Shown one piece after another: positions 18,814-26,934 of a stretch of 64,000 bases of DNA. A program made the position numbers and the translations under genes. Position 1 is the stretch's first letter. The number at the start of each line of letters is the position of its first letter. This DNA is from Gammaproteobacteria bacterium (GTDB taxonomy: Bacteria > Pseudomonadota > Gammaproteobacteria > HK1): positions 4,347,288 through 4,411,287 of the forward strand of contig WLWT01000001.1 of the NCBI GenBank assembly GCA_012103455.1. Reading direction: 5' to 3'. Below the pieces are notes generated by a model. It ran no database searches. It had not been told where the DNA came from and was given only the letters and a program-made list of their open reading frames with translations.

Positions 18814-19470
18814 TAATCACTTAACCAATACACTCGCGAGGTATTCTCATGCCCGCACAGACGTTACTTATGGCCACTATGCGGTCTGTTTTTTGTTCCG
18901 CTGCGCAGATTCGTTACACTTCACTGTCAAGCTCGAAGTGAGCGCGTGCTCAAGCGATGGGATGACGATGGCCCCTGCATTTGACACCTTGAAATTCACC
19001 GACCGTTTGATTGCCTCGGGCGTTTCCCAAGATCAGGCCCGTGCACAAGTCGAAGCACTGCAAGAAGCCTTGCAAAGCGCCGATGTCGCCACTAAGCACG
19101 ACCTGCGCGAATTTCGGCATCATATGGACCTCAAGTTCGCTGCAATGGATGCGAGGTTCACCGAGGTGGATGCGAGGTTCACCGAAATGGATGCAAAGTT
19201 CGCCGAGGTGGATGCGAAGTTCTCGAAGATGGACGCGAAAATCGACAACCTCAAGGTTGAGATGGATGTGAAGTTCTCGGAGATGGACGCGAAAATCGAT
19301 GCGAAAGTCGATCATCTCAAAGTCAGCATAGAATCTGTCAAAACCGACATACTCAAGTGGGTCACCAGCCTGCTGTTGGCCCAAGCAGCCGTGATTGCCG
19401 CGCTAGTCAAACTACTATCCTAGGCCTACCCGCACTAAACTTCATTGACCAATTTGCCCTGGATGCCTTG
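18814..19470 (+). repeat. DUF1640 cassette, copy 3
   Basis: Third cassette, with the head starting at ctaatcacttaaccaatac and a full tail continuing to aatttgccctggatgcctt. The same tail recurs at 24338-24356 after cassette 4, which shows the original extent of the cassette. Confidence 0.85.
18962..19423 (+). CDS. DUF1640 coiled-coil membrane-anchored protein, copy 3
   Basis: About 153 residues, the same length as copy 2 but with different heptad units (DARFTEV, DARFTEM, DAKFAEV, DAKFSKM). The N-terminal FTDRLIASGVSQDQ and C-terminal WVTSLLLAQAAVIAALVKLL segments are essentially invariant across copies. This copy precedes a strong hairpin at 19491-19534 that could terminate its transcript. 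Confidence 0.8.
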   Translation: MTMAPAFDTLKFTDRLIASGVSQDQARAQVEALQEALQSADVATKHDLREFRHHMDLKFAAMDARFTEVDARFTEMDAKFAEVDAKFSKMDAKIDNLKVEMDVKFSEMDAKIDAKVDHLKVSIESVKTDILKWVTSLLLAQAAVIAALVKLLS

Positions 19471-19490
19471 TAGACGCTCTCCTAACCCTG

Positions 19491-19534
19491 CTCGTTTATC
19501 AGGGGCGGACTAATATCCACCTCTGATAAACGAG
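19491..19534. terminator. Long hairpin between converging cassette 3 and katG
   Basis: Two 18-base arms, ctcgtttatcaggggcgg and ccacctctgataaacgag, pair with two mismatches around an 8-base loop. The hairpin lies between the DUF1640 gene (plus strand) and the end of katG (minus strand), where a bidirectional terminator would be expected. Neither side has a long T-run, so the terminator role is inferred from position. Confidence 0.55.
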
Positions 19535-19571
19535 AATAGAACTTACTTGCCCCAAGCGGTCTGGTTCTCAC

Positions 19572-21758
19572 TCAAGCGAGGTCGAACCGATCCAGATTCA
19601 TCACCTTGTCCCATGCGGCTACGAAGTCGTGCACGAAGCGCTCCCCGGAGTCGGCGCAACCGTAGACCTCCGCCAACGCTCGCAATCGGGAATTAGAGCC
19701 GAAGATAAGATCGATCCGGGTGCCGGTCCACCTGACTTCGCCCGTCGCCCTATCACGTCCTTCGAACACATCATCGGCGCCGGCAACCGCTTGCCAGGTT
19801 GTACCCATATCCAACAAGTTCACGAAGAAGTCATTGGACAAAACCCCAGGCCGCTTGGTGAAAACACCGTGCTGGGCGCCGTCAGCGTTGATATTGAGGG
19901 CGCGCAAGCCACCCACCAAAACCGTCATCTCCGGCGCAGTCAACGTCAACAATTGCGCCCGGTCGAGCAGCAGCTCTTCAGCCGAAACGGCGAATTTAGC
20001 CTTGAGATAGTTACGAAATCCATCGGCCACCGGCTCCAGCACCGCCATAGACTCCACGTCTGTTTGCTCCTGCGACGCATCCGCCCGGCCCGGTGTGAAC
20101 GGCACTTCAATAGCATAACCTGCCTCTCTTGCCGCCTGCTCGATGGCGGCGCAGCCACCTAAGACGATGATGTCCGCCAGGGACACTTGTTTTCCATCCG
20201 TTTGCGCAGCGTTGAAAGTCTGTTGCACCCACTCGAGTGCCTCCAGCACGGCTGCCAGTTGCTCCGGTTGATTCACCTGCCAATATTTCTGTGGGGCCAG
20301 GCGAATACGCGCACCATTGGCCCCGCCGCGTCTATCGGAACCGCGGAAAGTCGCGGCCGATGCCCAAGCGGTGGCCACCAACTGCGAAACGGACAAACCC
20401 GCAGTGAGTATCTGTGCTTTCAGGTTAGCAGCGTCGTCGTCATCGATCGGTTGATAAGCCGGCACTGGGATGGGGTCTTGCCAAATAAGGTCCTCTGCCG
20501 GCACCTCCGGTCCCAGGTAACGGGCACGCGGACCCATGTCGCGATGGGTGAGTTTGAACCAAGCACGGGCGAAGGTGTCGGCGAATTCATCAGGATTGTC
20601 ATGCAAGCGCCTTGCAATGGCCTCATAGACGGGATCCATACGCAGCGCCATGTCCGCCGTCGTCATCATCGGTGCGTGACGTTTGCGTGGATCATGGGCA
20701 TCCGGCACGGTCTGTGCTCCAGCACCGCCTTTAGGCACCCACTGATGCGCCCCTGCCGGGCTTTTAGTCAGCTCCCACTCGTAGCCGAACAGAACGTCGA
20801 AATAACCGTTGTCCCACTGCACCGGGTTGGTGGTCCAGGCGCCTTCGATGCCGCTGCTGATGGTGTCTACCCCCTTGCCGGTAGCAAAGCTGTTCTTCCA
20901 GCCTAGACCCTGCTCTTCGATGCTGGCTCCTTCCGGCTCGGGACCGACCAGCCCCGCGTCACCGGCACCGTGGCATTTACCAAAAGTGTGCCCACCCGCG
21001 ACCAGAGCCACCGTCTCCTCGTCGTTCATCGCCATGCGGCCAAAGGTCTCGCGAATATCGCGGCCCGATGCCACCGGATCGGGATTGCCATTCGGTCCCT
21101 CCGGGTTCACATAGATAAGACCCATCTGCACCGCGCCTAGGGGATGTTCCAGCTCCCGCTCGCCGAAATAGCGCTGGTCGCCTAGCCACTCGTTCTCCAC
21201 GCCCCAATAAATATCCTCCTCAGGCGCCCAGATATCCTCACGGCCTCCGGCGAAACCGAAAGTCTTGAAACCCATTGACTCTAGCGCGCAGTTACCAGCC
21301 AAAATCATCAGATCAGCCCAGGAGATTTTTCTTCCGTATTTTTGCTTGACCGGCCAGAGCAACATGCGCGCCTTATCCAAATTGACGTTATCCGGCCAGC
21401 TATTGAGCGGCGCGAAGCGTTGATTGCCGGTGCCCGCACCGCCGCGGCCATCACCGGTGCGGTAAGTGCCAGCGCTGTGCCACGCCATGCGGATGAACAG
21501 CGGCCCATAGTGGCCGTAGTCAGCCGGCCACCAATCCTGTGACGTCGTCATCACCTTGACGATGTCTACTTTCACCGCATCCAGATCAAGGCTGTTGAAC
21601 GCATCGGCATAGTTGAATGATGCGCCCATAGGGTTGGATAGGGGCGAGTGCTGGTGGAGGATGTTCAGCTTTAGTTGATGCGGCCACCAATCGCGGTTGG
21701 ATGTGCCGCCGCCAGCCGCGTGTTTGTGGTTTAACACCGGACATCTGCTTTCGCTCAT
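19572..21758 (-). CDS. katG: Catalase-peroxidase KatG
   Basis: 728 residues, the normal length for this bifunctional haem enzyme, which removes hydrogen peroxide by catalase and peroxidase reactions. The distal site RMAWHSAGTYR, the tyrosine of the Met-Tyr-Trp adduct in MGLIYVNPEG and the proximal-histidine region VALVAGGHTFGKCHG are present, as is a complete second, haem-less domain. The start at 21758 (MSESRCPVLNHKH) is within a duplicated stretch; a seven-codon copy of it sits at 24361-24381. It is divergent from an oxyR fragment 128 bases away, so control by OxyR from the shared dyad is likely. Confidence 0.95.
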   Translation of the reverse strand: MSESRCPVLNHKHAAGGGTSNRDWWPHQLKLNILHQHSPLSNPMGASFNYADAFNSLDLDAVKVDIVKVMTTSQDWWPADYGHYGPLFIRMAWHSAGTYRTGDGRGGAGTGNQRFAPLNSWPDNVNLDKARMLLWPVKQKYGRKISWADLMILAGNCALESMGFKTFGFAGGREDIWAPEEDIYWGVENEWLGDQRYFGERELEHPLGAVQMGLIYVNPEGPNGNPDPVASGRDIRETFGRMAMNDEETVALVAGGHTFGKCHGAGDAGLVGPEPEGASIEEQGLGWKNSFATGKGVDTISSGIEGAWTTNPVQWDNGYFDVLFGYEWELTKSPAGAHQWVPKGGAGAQTVPDAHDPRKRHAPMMTTADMALRMDPVYEAIARRLHDNPDEFADTFARAWFKLTHRDMGPRARYLGPEVPAEDLIWQDPIPVPAYQPIDDDDAANLKAQILTAGLSVSQLVATAWASAATFRGSDRRGGANGARIRLAPQKYWQVNQPEQLAAVLEALEWVQQTFNAAQTDGKQVSLADIIVLGGCAAIEQAAREAGYAIEVPFTPGRADASQEQTDVESMAVLEPVADGFRNYLKAKFAVSAEELLLDRAQLLTLTAPEMTVLVGGLRALNINADGAQHGVFTKRPGVLSNDFFVNLLDMGTTWQAVAGADDVFEGRDRATGEVRWTGTRIDLIFGSNSRLRALAEVYGCADSGERFVHDFVAAWDKVMNLDRFDLA

Positions 21759-21835
21759 CGCTTAATCTCCTTCGCTTATCGCGTCGGGGTTGTAACGTGC
21801 GCAGAGAATAGAGCGGCCAAATGTCCTAGTAAAAT

Positions 21836-21858
21836 GATTGTTTTAAATTAAAATAATC
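21836..21858. promoter_or_regulatory. Candidate OxyR operator in the katG-oxyR spacer
   Basis: A 23-base AT-rich dyad (gattgttttaa-a-ttaaaataatc) with 11-base arms and one mismatch lies between divergent katG and oxyR'. It recurs unchanged at 24459-24481 upstream of the intact oxyR. Position and symmetry suggest the OxyR site, but it does not read clearly as the ATAG-type consensus. Confidence 0.5.
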
Positions 21859-21886
21859 GTGTTTTGCGAATGTTCATAGCTCCCTT

Positions 21887-22065
21887 ATGAAGCATTTACC
21901 CAGCATGAAACAACTCCAGTACCTGATTGCGCTGGCCGACACTAAGCACTTTGCCCGGGCCGCCAAGCGTTGTTTCGTTACCCAATCGACGCTGAGCGCT
22001 GGCATACGCGATCTAGAATCGGTATTGGGCATGGCGGTGGCGGAGCGGACCAACCGCCGTGTGCT
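21887..22065 (+). pseudogene. Truncated oxyR (first 60 codons)
   Basis: Encodes the winged-helix part of OxyR, MKHLPSMKQLQYLIALADTK through AERTNRRVL, then breaks off exactly where DUF1640 cassette 4 begins. It differs from the intact gene at 24510 by three residues (I/V14, K/E27, M/T49). The ligand-sensing domain with the redox cysteines is absent. If translated it would run into the cassette leader. The 328-base block 21738-22065 is duplicated at 24361-24688. Confidence 0.9.
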
Positions 22066-22664
22066 ATCGCCAGAGCGAACTAATCACTTAACCAATAACT
22101 CGCGAGGTACTCTCATGCCCGCACAGACGTTGCTTATGGCCACTAGGCGGTCGGTTTTTTGTTCCGCTGCGCAGATTCGTTACACTTCACTGTCAAGCTC
22201 GAAGTGAGCGCGTGCTCAAGCGATGTGATGACGATGGCCCCTGCATTTGACACCTTGAAATTCACCGACCGTTTGATTGCCTCGGGCGTTTCCCAAGATC
22301 AGGCCCGTGCACAAGTCGAAGCACTGCAAGAAGCCTTGCAAAGCGCCGATGTCACCACTAAGCATGACCTGCGCGAATTTCAGCATCATATGGATCTCAA
22401 GTTCGCTGAAATGGATGCGAAGTTCACCGAGGTGGATGCGAGGTTCGCTGAGGTGGATGCGAGGTTCGCCGAAGTAGATGTGAAGTTCTCGAAGATGGAC
22501 GCGAAAATCGATGCGAAAGTCGATCATCTCAAAGTCAGCATAGAATCTGTCAAAACCGACATACTCAAGTGGGTCACCAGCCTGCTGTTAGCCCAAGCAG
22601 CCGTGATTGCCGCGCTAGTCAAACTGCTATCCTAGGCCTACCATACTAAACTTCATTGACTAAT
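22066..22664 (+). repeat. DUF1640 cassette, copy 4
   Basis: Fourth cassette, inserted in oxyR' and beginning atcgccagagcgaactaatc like copy 1. Its tail is interrupted at 22665 by a MITE; the tail resumes after the MITE at 24321 (actaagcttcatcgattaat). Confidence 0.85.
22228..22635 (+). CDS. DUF1640 coiled-coil membrane-anchored protein, copy 4
   Basis: About 135 residues, intermediate in length. Heptad units here are DAKFTEV, DARFAEV, DARFAEV, DVKFSKM, and the extra NLKVEMDVKF block of copies 2 and 3 is missing. The N-terminal domain and C-terminal membrane helix are as in the other copies. No function is known for the bacterial family. Confidence 0.8.
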   Translation: MTMAPAFDTLKFTDRLIASGVSQDQARAQVEALQEALQSADVTTKHDLREFQHHMDLKFAEMDAKFTEVDARFAEVDARFAEVDVKFSKMDAKIDAKVDHLKVSIESVKTDILKWVTSLLLAQAAVIAALVKLLS

Positions 22665-22728
22665 GGGCACATCTAAAAACAGTAATTTCTCGTGAGTGCA
22701 AGGAAGCACCGCGCGCAACCGCAGTGTA
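22665..22728 (+). mobile_element. MITE-like element, copy B, left half
   Basis: Left 64 bases of a MITE (gggcacatctaaaaacagta ... accgcagtgta). The element continues at 24249 with taggtgatacatgagg. Joining the halves restores the intact sequence (cagtgta+taggtg) with nothing lost, so the 1520 bases between them are an insertion into the MITE. Confidence 0.85.
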
Positions 22729-22987
22729 CCGGCACGTACGCCTTCATGACCTCTACCGGCTGATCCAGCGTGACTTTCGTGCCGTCGATGCTGTAGCCGT
22801 ATCTCAGCAGGCGGCCTTTCTTGGTCTCTATAACGATAAAATCGCAGAACAACCCGTGAACATGCACCCACCAGTCCCCCTGCTCACCGCTCATATCCAG
22901 GATCTCCCGGATCGCGCCCCGCAAGAGACCCTCTAGATCACGCAGATCGCCCGTGAACGCCTCACGGATGGCATCCTGGCCGATCAA
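22729..22987 (-). pseudogene. Mu-like prophage structural gene fragment
   Basis: Minus-strand coding sequence beginning IGQDAIREAFTGDLRDLEGLL and ending VTLDQPVEVMKAYVPV at the MITE junction. The pattern WWVHVHGLFCDFIVIETKKG, RLLRYGYSIDGTKVTL resembles phage proteins of the head-protease/scaffold region, where a short domain ends in a YVPV-like tail. Upstream in frame there are five 12-base repeats encoding ITQG (23000-23058), preceded by a stop. It is a fragment with no convincing start. Assignment to Mu-like head genes is by memory of such proteins and by the neighbouring phage gene. Confidence 0.5.
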
Positions 22988-22999
22988 CCCGAGCGCGGG

Positions 23000-23058
23000 A
23001 ATGCCCTGGGTAATGCCCTGGGTAATGCCCTGGGTAATGCCCTGGGTAATGCCCTGGG
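23000..23058. repeat. 12-base tandem repeat, five units
   Basis: Five units of aatgccctgggt, the last lacking its final base. Read on the minus strand they encode ITQG repeats in frame with the phage fragment downstream. Confidence 0.9.
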
Positions 23059-23097
23059 CGCCCTAGGCTTCGCGCAAGTTCACGATACCCCGGCGCC

Positions 23098-23295
23098 TCA
23101 TTCGCTGATCTCCCCACGGTGCTTGCGCCCGTCTCGCGTGATCGCGATCACCTCCGCGCCATCGACGCGGTATGACAAGATGTCCTCGGCCCGGGCTTCG
23201 CGTTCCACGGCTTTGCCTTGTTTGTTCCGGTCCCACACCCGCGCCCGGATAGCCTTGGCTACATCGGTAGATGTAATAGAGCTTGAATCGGTCAT
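23098..23295 (-). CDS. Small hypothetical protein, probably phage-derived
   Basis: A 65-residue ORF from MTDSSSITSTDVAKAIRARV; an in-frame start 20 codons upstream is less likely. The C-terminal half (EDILSYRVDGAEVIAITRDGRKH) looks like a small beta-rich domain. I do not recognise the family. It lies between two Mu-like head-gene fragments on the same strand, which suggests a phage origin. Bases 23356-23609 upstream of it hold nothing recognisable. Confidence 0.5.
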   Translation of the reverse strand: MTDSSSITSTDVAKAIRARVWDRNKQGKAVEREARAEDILSYRVDGAEVIAITRDGRKHRGEISE

Positions 23296-23609
23296 CAGCA
23301 CCTCTTTTCGTGCACGCCTCTCAGGGCCAAGTGTCACGATAATGATGTGCCCCACGATACTTCACACACAGGCACAGTTCCGACCGGCCTTGAACAGCGC
23401 CGTTAAACGGGTTTTCGCGGTCGTTCTCATGTCCAGGTTGCACCTGTAGCGCAAGGGCACGGTCGGCGATTGTGGAGCTTCGTGGGGCTCGGGCGGGCCT
23501 ATTGATCGAGCGACAGTATTTGATTAGTCTGGAGCTGGGCGGCTGAGCAAATGCGAGAGCCGGGCATCAAGGACCCGTGTGGGTTTGTGTCGCTTCCCAC
23601 CAGCCGCCC

Positions 23610-24235
23610 TTACTGCTCTTCTCGCCTCAGTGTCTTCAGCTTCCGTGCCCTTCTACCCATCTGGGTCGTGGTGCTGCGGTGTAGCGACTGCAAATAGATC
23701 TCGCGGCGATCTTCCGTCACCTTCACGACCGCGCGCCAGATTTGGCCGGCCTCCTGTTTAAACACTTGTAGCCGTCCCGGCGACTCTTCCAATATCAACC
23801 CCTCATCGAGCATCGGCTGCACGCGCTGATAGTCGGTCGCCGTGAACTGCTGCCCCCTGCGATGCGCGCGCTGTTTAACCGCCGTGTAGCTTGACAGCCG
23901 CACCACCCGCGCGTCGCTGCCCAGGGCTGCGGCCACATCATCGGGCACGATACCGACTGCCCGCTGTTCACTCTGGCCGCCTATGCGGCCCGTGCGCGCC
24001 GCGAACGCCGCGAAGTCCGCTCCGGCCAGGTCCTCGGCGATCCGACGCCGGGCCTCCGTTCGCACCGCGCCTTCCAGTGTGTCTATTGGGCGTGGCGAAC
24101 AGGCGACGGATTGGCCTCACGCGCCAGGGCACGCTTCGCCGGCAAGCCCTTGACCAATTCCTCATCAGAGAATAGCTGGCGCCCGGGTTGGCTGACCGCC
24201 CAATCCGCCATATGAGGCAACTGCACACAGCCGCA
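23610..24235 (-). pseudogene. Phage Mu F-like head morphogenesis protein, C-terminal part, frameshifted
   Basis: The main frame (24065 down to 23610) reads VRLSSYTAVKQRAHRRGQQ, TATDYQRVQPMLDEGLIL and IWRAVVKVTEDRREIYLQSLH. This resembles the nuclease-like C-terminal domain of phage Mu F-type minor head proteins (the barnase/EndoU/ColicinE5-like PBECR class). Upstream, in another frame, are MADWAVSQPGRQLFSDEEL and GLPAKRALAREANPSPVRHA, followed by a stop, so a frameshift near 24075 separates them. The 5' end of the gene is cut at the MITE junction at 24248. Confidence 0.6.
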
Positions 24236-24248
24236 GTTCACCGTCTCC

Positions 24249-24320
24249 TAGGTGATACATGAGGATTGGAGCACGGAGCTGACGCCGCAATCGCGGAAAA
24301 GTGCATTTTTAGAGGTGTCC
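24249..24320 (+). mobile_element. MITE-like element, copy B, right half
   Basis: Right 72 bases of the element begun at 22665, ending gcatttttagaggtgtcc. It is followed by the cassette-4 tail and then the truncated katG start. Confidence 0.85.
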
Positions 24321-24360
24321 ACTAAGCTTCATCGATTAATTTGCCCTGGATGCCTTAGGT

Positions 24361-24688
24361 CGGACATCTGCTTTCGCTCATCGCTTAATCTCCTTCGCTT
24401 ATCGCGTCGGGGTTGTAACGTGCGCAGAGAATAAAGCGGCCAAATATCCTAGTAAAATGATTGTTTTAAATTAAAATAATCGTGTTTTACGAATGTTCAT
24501 AGCTCCCCTATGAAGCACTTACCTAGCATGAAACAACTCCAGTACCTGGTTGCGCTGGCCGACACTAAGCACTTTGCCCGGGCCGCCGAGCGTTGTTTCG
24601 TTACCCAATCGACGCTGAGCGCTGGCATACGCGATCTAGAATCGGTATTGGGCACGGCTGTGGCGGAGCGAACCAACCGCCGTGTGCT
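24361..24688. repeat. Second copy of the katG start/oxyR promoter block
   Basis: This 328-base block duplicates 21738-22065: seven codons of katG on the minus strand (MSESRCP, then a stop), the shared spacer with its dyad at 24459-24481, and the first 60 codons of oxyR. Here oxyR continues intact and katG is the truncated partner, the reverse of the first copy. Confidence 0.9.
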
Positions 24689-25409
24689 GATGACACCTAT
24701 CGGCTTAGAGATCGCCAAGCGTGCCAAAGCGCTATTACAGACAGCGCAAGATGTGATGGATGTAGCAAGAGCGGGTACCACACCCATGTCGGGAGACATA
24801 CATCTTGGCGTTATTCCAACAGTTAGCCCATTTCTCTTACCACGTATACTGCCGGCGCTAGGGCGCGCATTCCCGGACTTGATGCTGTATTTGCGTGAAG
24901 AGCAGACCGTCTCCCTGCTCGGGCGCTTGCACGAGGGCGAATTAGATGCGGCCCTCATCGCTCTGCCTTATGATACCGGGGGACTCGATACCGCGCTTAT
25001 CCTAGAGGACGAGTTCATGTTCGCTTGCGCCAAAAAACATGCCCTGGCCCAAGCGACAACGGTAAGCGTCAAAGCATTATCGGCCGAGGCCTTGTTACTG
25101 CTAGAGGAGGGGCACTGTCTGCGCGGTCACATGCTCGATGTATGCGCGGCGGGGAATAAACGGATCCGGGTACAATTCGAAGCCAGCAGCTTACACACCT
25201 TGGTGCAGATGGTGGCCGCGGACCTCGGCGTCACGCTGATCCCTAAACTCGCCATTGACGCCGGGATCACTAAAGGCACCGGCATCACCCTCCTACCACT
25301 GAGCAACCCGGCATCACGTCAGCTCGGATTAGTATGGCGTCAAACTTCGCTAAGAGCTGAAGAGCTTGAACGGCTAGGGGTAAAAATCAGCAAGCTTGCA
25401 GCAACCTAG
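24510..25409 (+). CDS. oxyR: Hydrogen-peroxide sensor and regulator OxyR
   Basis: 299 residues, full length. The LysR-type winged helix is MKQLQYLVALADTKHFARAA. The regulatory domain carries the OxyR disulfide-switch segment LLLLEEGHCLRGHMLDVC, whose two cysteines correspond to Cys199 and Cys208 of the E. coli protein. It should activate katG and other antioxidant genes when oxidised. It is now about 2.6 kb from katG, because cassette 4, a MITE and prophage debris lie between them, but it retains its own copy of the promoter region. Confidence 0.95.
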   Translation: MKHLPSMKQLQYLVALADTKHFARAAERCFVTQSTLSAGIRDLESVLGTAVAERTNRRVLMTPIGLEIAKRAKALLQTAQDVMDVARAGTTPMSGDIHLGVIPTVSPFLLPRILPALGRAFPDLMLYLREEQTVSLLGRLHEGELDAALIALPYDTGGLDTALILEDEFMFACAKKHALAQATTVSVKALSAEALLLLEEGHCLRGHMLDVCAAGNKRIRVQFEASSLHTLVQMVAADLGVTLIPKLAIDAGITKGTGITLLPLSNPASRQLGLVWRQTSLRAEELERLGVKISKLAAT

Positions 25410-25416
25410 GCGCGAC

Positions 25417-25965
25417 TTAGCAGAGCGCTTCGATAGCGCCATCGCCATATCCAAGATCTGCCAACACCGCTCTCGTATCGGCGCCCAACTCGGAGGAGGC
25501 ACACCGGTGCATATCCACTAACCCGCAGGCATGCAAAGGAATTAGGGCACCTTCTAAAAATAGTAATTTTTTCGTGAGTGCAAGGAAGCACCGCGCGCAC
25601 AACCGCAGTGTATAGGTGATACCTGAGGATTGGAGCACGACGCTGACGCCGCAATCGCGGAAAAGTGCATTTTTAGAGGCGCCCTTTATCAACTGGAGTA
25701 CCGCCGCACGGCTATCACCGTCTTGTAGGTCGAAGGCGATACTTCGCTTATGCCTATTAACACTATTGAAATAAACCCCTATGGATGCGTAATTCGGCAG
25801 ATTGAAGCGCCCGTAGTCACCGACTTGCAGCTGCTCTGCTTTGATGACTTCGGCACCCATACCGCCGAGTTGTTAGGTAGTCCAGGGGCCCGGCAGCAGG
25901 CATGAGAAATCAACCACCCGCACGCCGTCCAAGGGTAAGTTTGCGAGGGGCAAGTTTGGACTCAT
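25417..25965 (-). pseudogene. Class III (CaiB/BaiF) CoA-transferase remnant
   Basis: The start at 25965 reads MSPNLPLANLPLDGVRVVDF and PGPWTT, then meets an in-frame TAA. It continues QLGGMGAEVIKAEQLQVGDY and NRHKRSIAFDLQDGDSRAAV, typical of the CaiB N-terminal domain with its MGAEVIKxE motif. A MITE (25544-25685) is inserted next and is read through in frame. After it comes only a C-terminal scrap, GADTRAVLADLGYGDGAIEALC. Most of the roughly 400-residue protein is deleted. The gene is dead by three independent lesions. Confidence 0.85.
25544..25685 (+). mobile_element. MITE-like element, copy C
   Basis: A 142-base copy with ends agggcaccttctaaaaat and atttttagaggcgccct, inserted in the CoA-transferase remnant. 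It is the cleanest copy for defining the inverted ends. Confidence 0.9.
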
Positions 25966-25998
25966 CGCGCATACTCTGATCGTTTACAGCCGCTCATC

Positions 25999-26718
25999 TC
26001 ACCATACCTCACCGAACGGGCGCAGCTCGACGGCGAAAGACCAGGCCGAGCGAGGCTGGTGCGCCACGTTGTATATCTCGTGGGCCAGATCATCGGGTTT
26101 GGCGAAGAAATCCTCCGGCTGATCGGTCCAGCGCCGCCGCGCGAACGGCATGTCGATAACCGCGTCTATCACCACGTACGCCACGTGAATACCCTTGGGC
26201 CCAAGCTCGCGGGCCAAGCACTCGGCCATGTTGCGCTGCGCTGCCTTGGTGCATGACCAACCCACATACCCAGGCTTGCCGCGCAGAGCCGCTGTGTTGC
26301 CGGTGACGATAATAGCGCCCTCTTGCGCCGCCTCCATGGCCGGACCCAGTGTCTGCGCGGCAACCATGAGGCCGGCAGTATTGACCCTGAAGTTACGCTC
26401 CAGATCCGAGGCGGCCAGCTCCTTGTAAGTAGTAAAGGTCGCCAGTGTCGCGTTATAGATGACCACTTTAGGCACACCGTGATCAGCCACCATCTGCTCG
26501 AGAGTGGCGCGAAATTCGTCCAGCTCGTTGATATCCACCCGGTACGGTGTGGTGTGCTCTATATCGTTAGCAAAGCGCGCCAACCGCTCCCGACTGCGGG
26601 CGAGCATGGAAACCTTATAACCTTCGGCACTAAAACGGCGCGCGCAGGCGGCGCCGGTGCCGGCCCCTATACCGATAAGGATGCAGTGGGGACGTGCGGA
26701 TAAATCCTCTGTGTTCAT
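25999..26718 (-). CDS. SDR-family protein with substituted catalytic tyrosine
   Basis: 239 residues of the short-chain dehydrogenase/reductase fold. The cofactor loop is CILIGIGAGTGAACARRF and the strand-5 segment is EGAIIVTGNTAALRG. The usual YxxxK catalytic pair reads WSCTK (in GYVGWSCTKAAQRNMAE), so tryptophan replaces the tyrosine while the lysine remains. Related SDRs with FSxxK at this place, followed by ELGPKGIHVAxVVID, form a known divergent subgroup. Activity may be altered or lost. The ligand is unknown. It is divergent from the nap operon. Confidence 0.85.
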   Translation of the reverse strand: MNTEDLSARPHCILIGIGAGTGAACARRFSAEGYKVSMLARSRERLARFANDIEHTTPYRVDINELDEFRATLEQMVADHGVPKVVIYNATLATFTTYKELAASDLERNFRVNTAGLMVAAQTLGPAMEAAQEGAIIVTGNTAALRGKPGYVGWSCTKAAQRNMAECLARELGPKGIHVAYVVIDAVIDMPFARRRWTDQPEDFFAKPDDLAHEIYNVAHQPRSAWSFAVELRPFGEVW

Positions 26719-26821
26719 GGAAATATAGCCTTGGAACAGTTCGTCGATAGAAGCTTCCGGTCATCCGCCCTCAGTTCACCGGCTGCGGACAGAGCAATGT
26801 CTACCTCTTCGACAATGCCAC

Positions 26822-26835
26822 TTGATCAATATCAA
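26822..26835 (+). promoter_or_regulatory. FNR/Anr-type box upstream of napE
   Basis: The sequence TTGATcaatATCAA is a perfect match to the FNR/CRP-family consensus TTGAT-N4-ATCAA. It lies 100 bases upstream of the napE start in the divergent SDR-nap spacer, so oxygen-responsive activation of nap is likely. Confidence 0.85.
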
Positions 26836-26934
26836 GGAAATGCCGCTGCACCGTCATTATTCTTAAACTACTATTCGTAAATCGCGCAAGAGACGCCCAC
26901 GACGCGCCTCCCACTTTATCAACGGGCTGAGACT

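Noticed and set aside
18674..25685. A CRISPR array, because several repeats recur at intervals
   Set aside because: The repeats are about 140-base MITEs and 550-base gene cassettes with irregular spacing and no spacers of constant length or cas genes.
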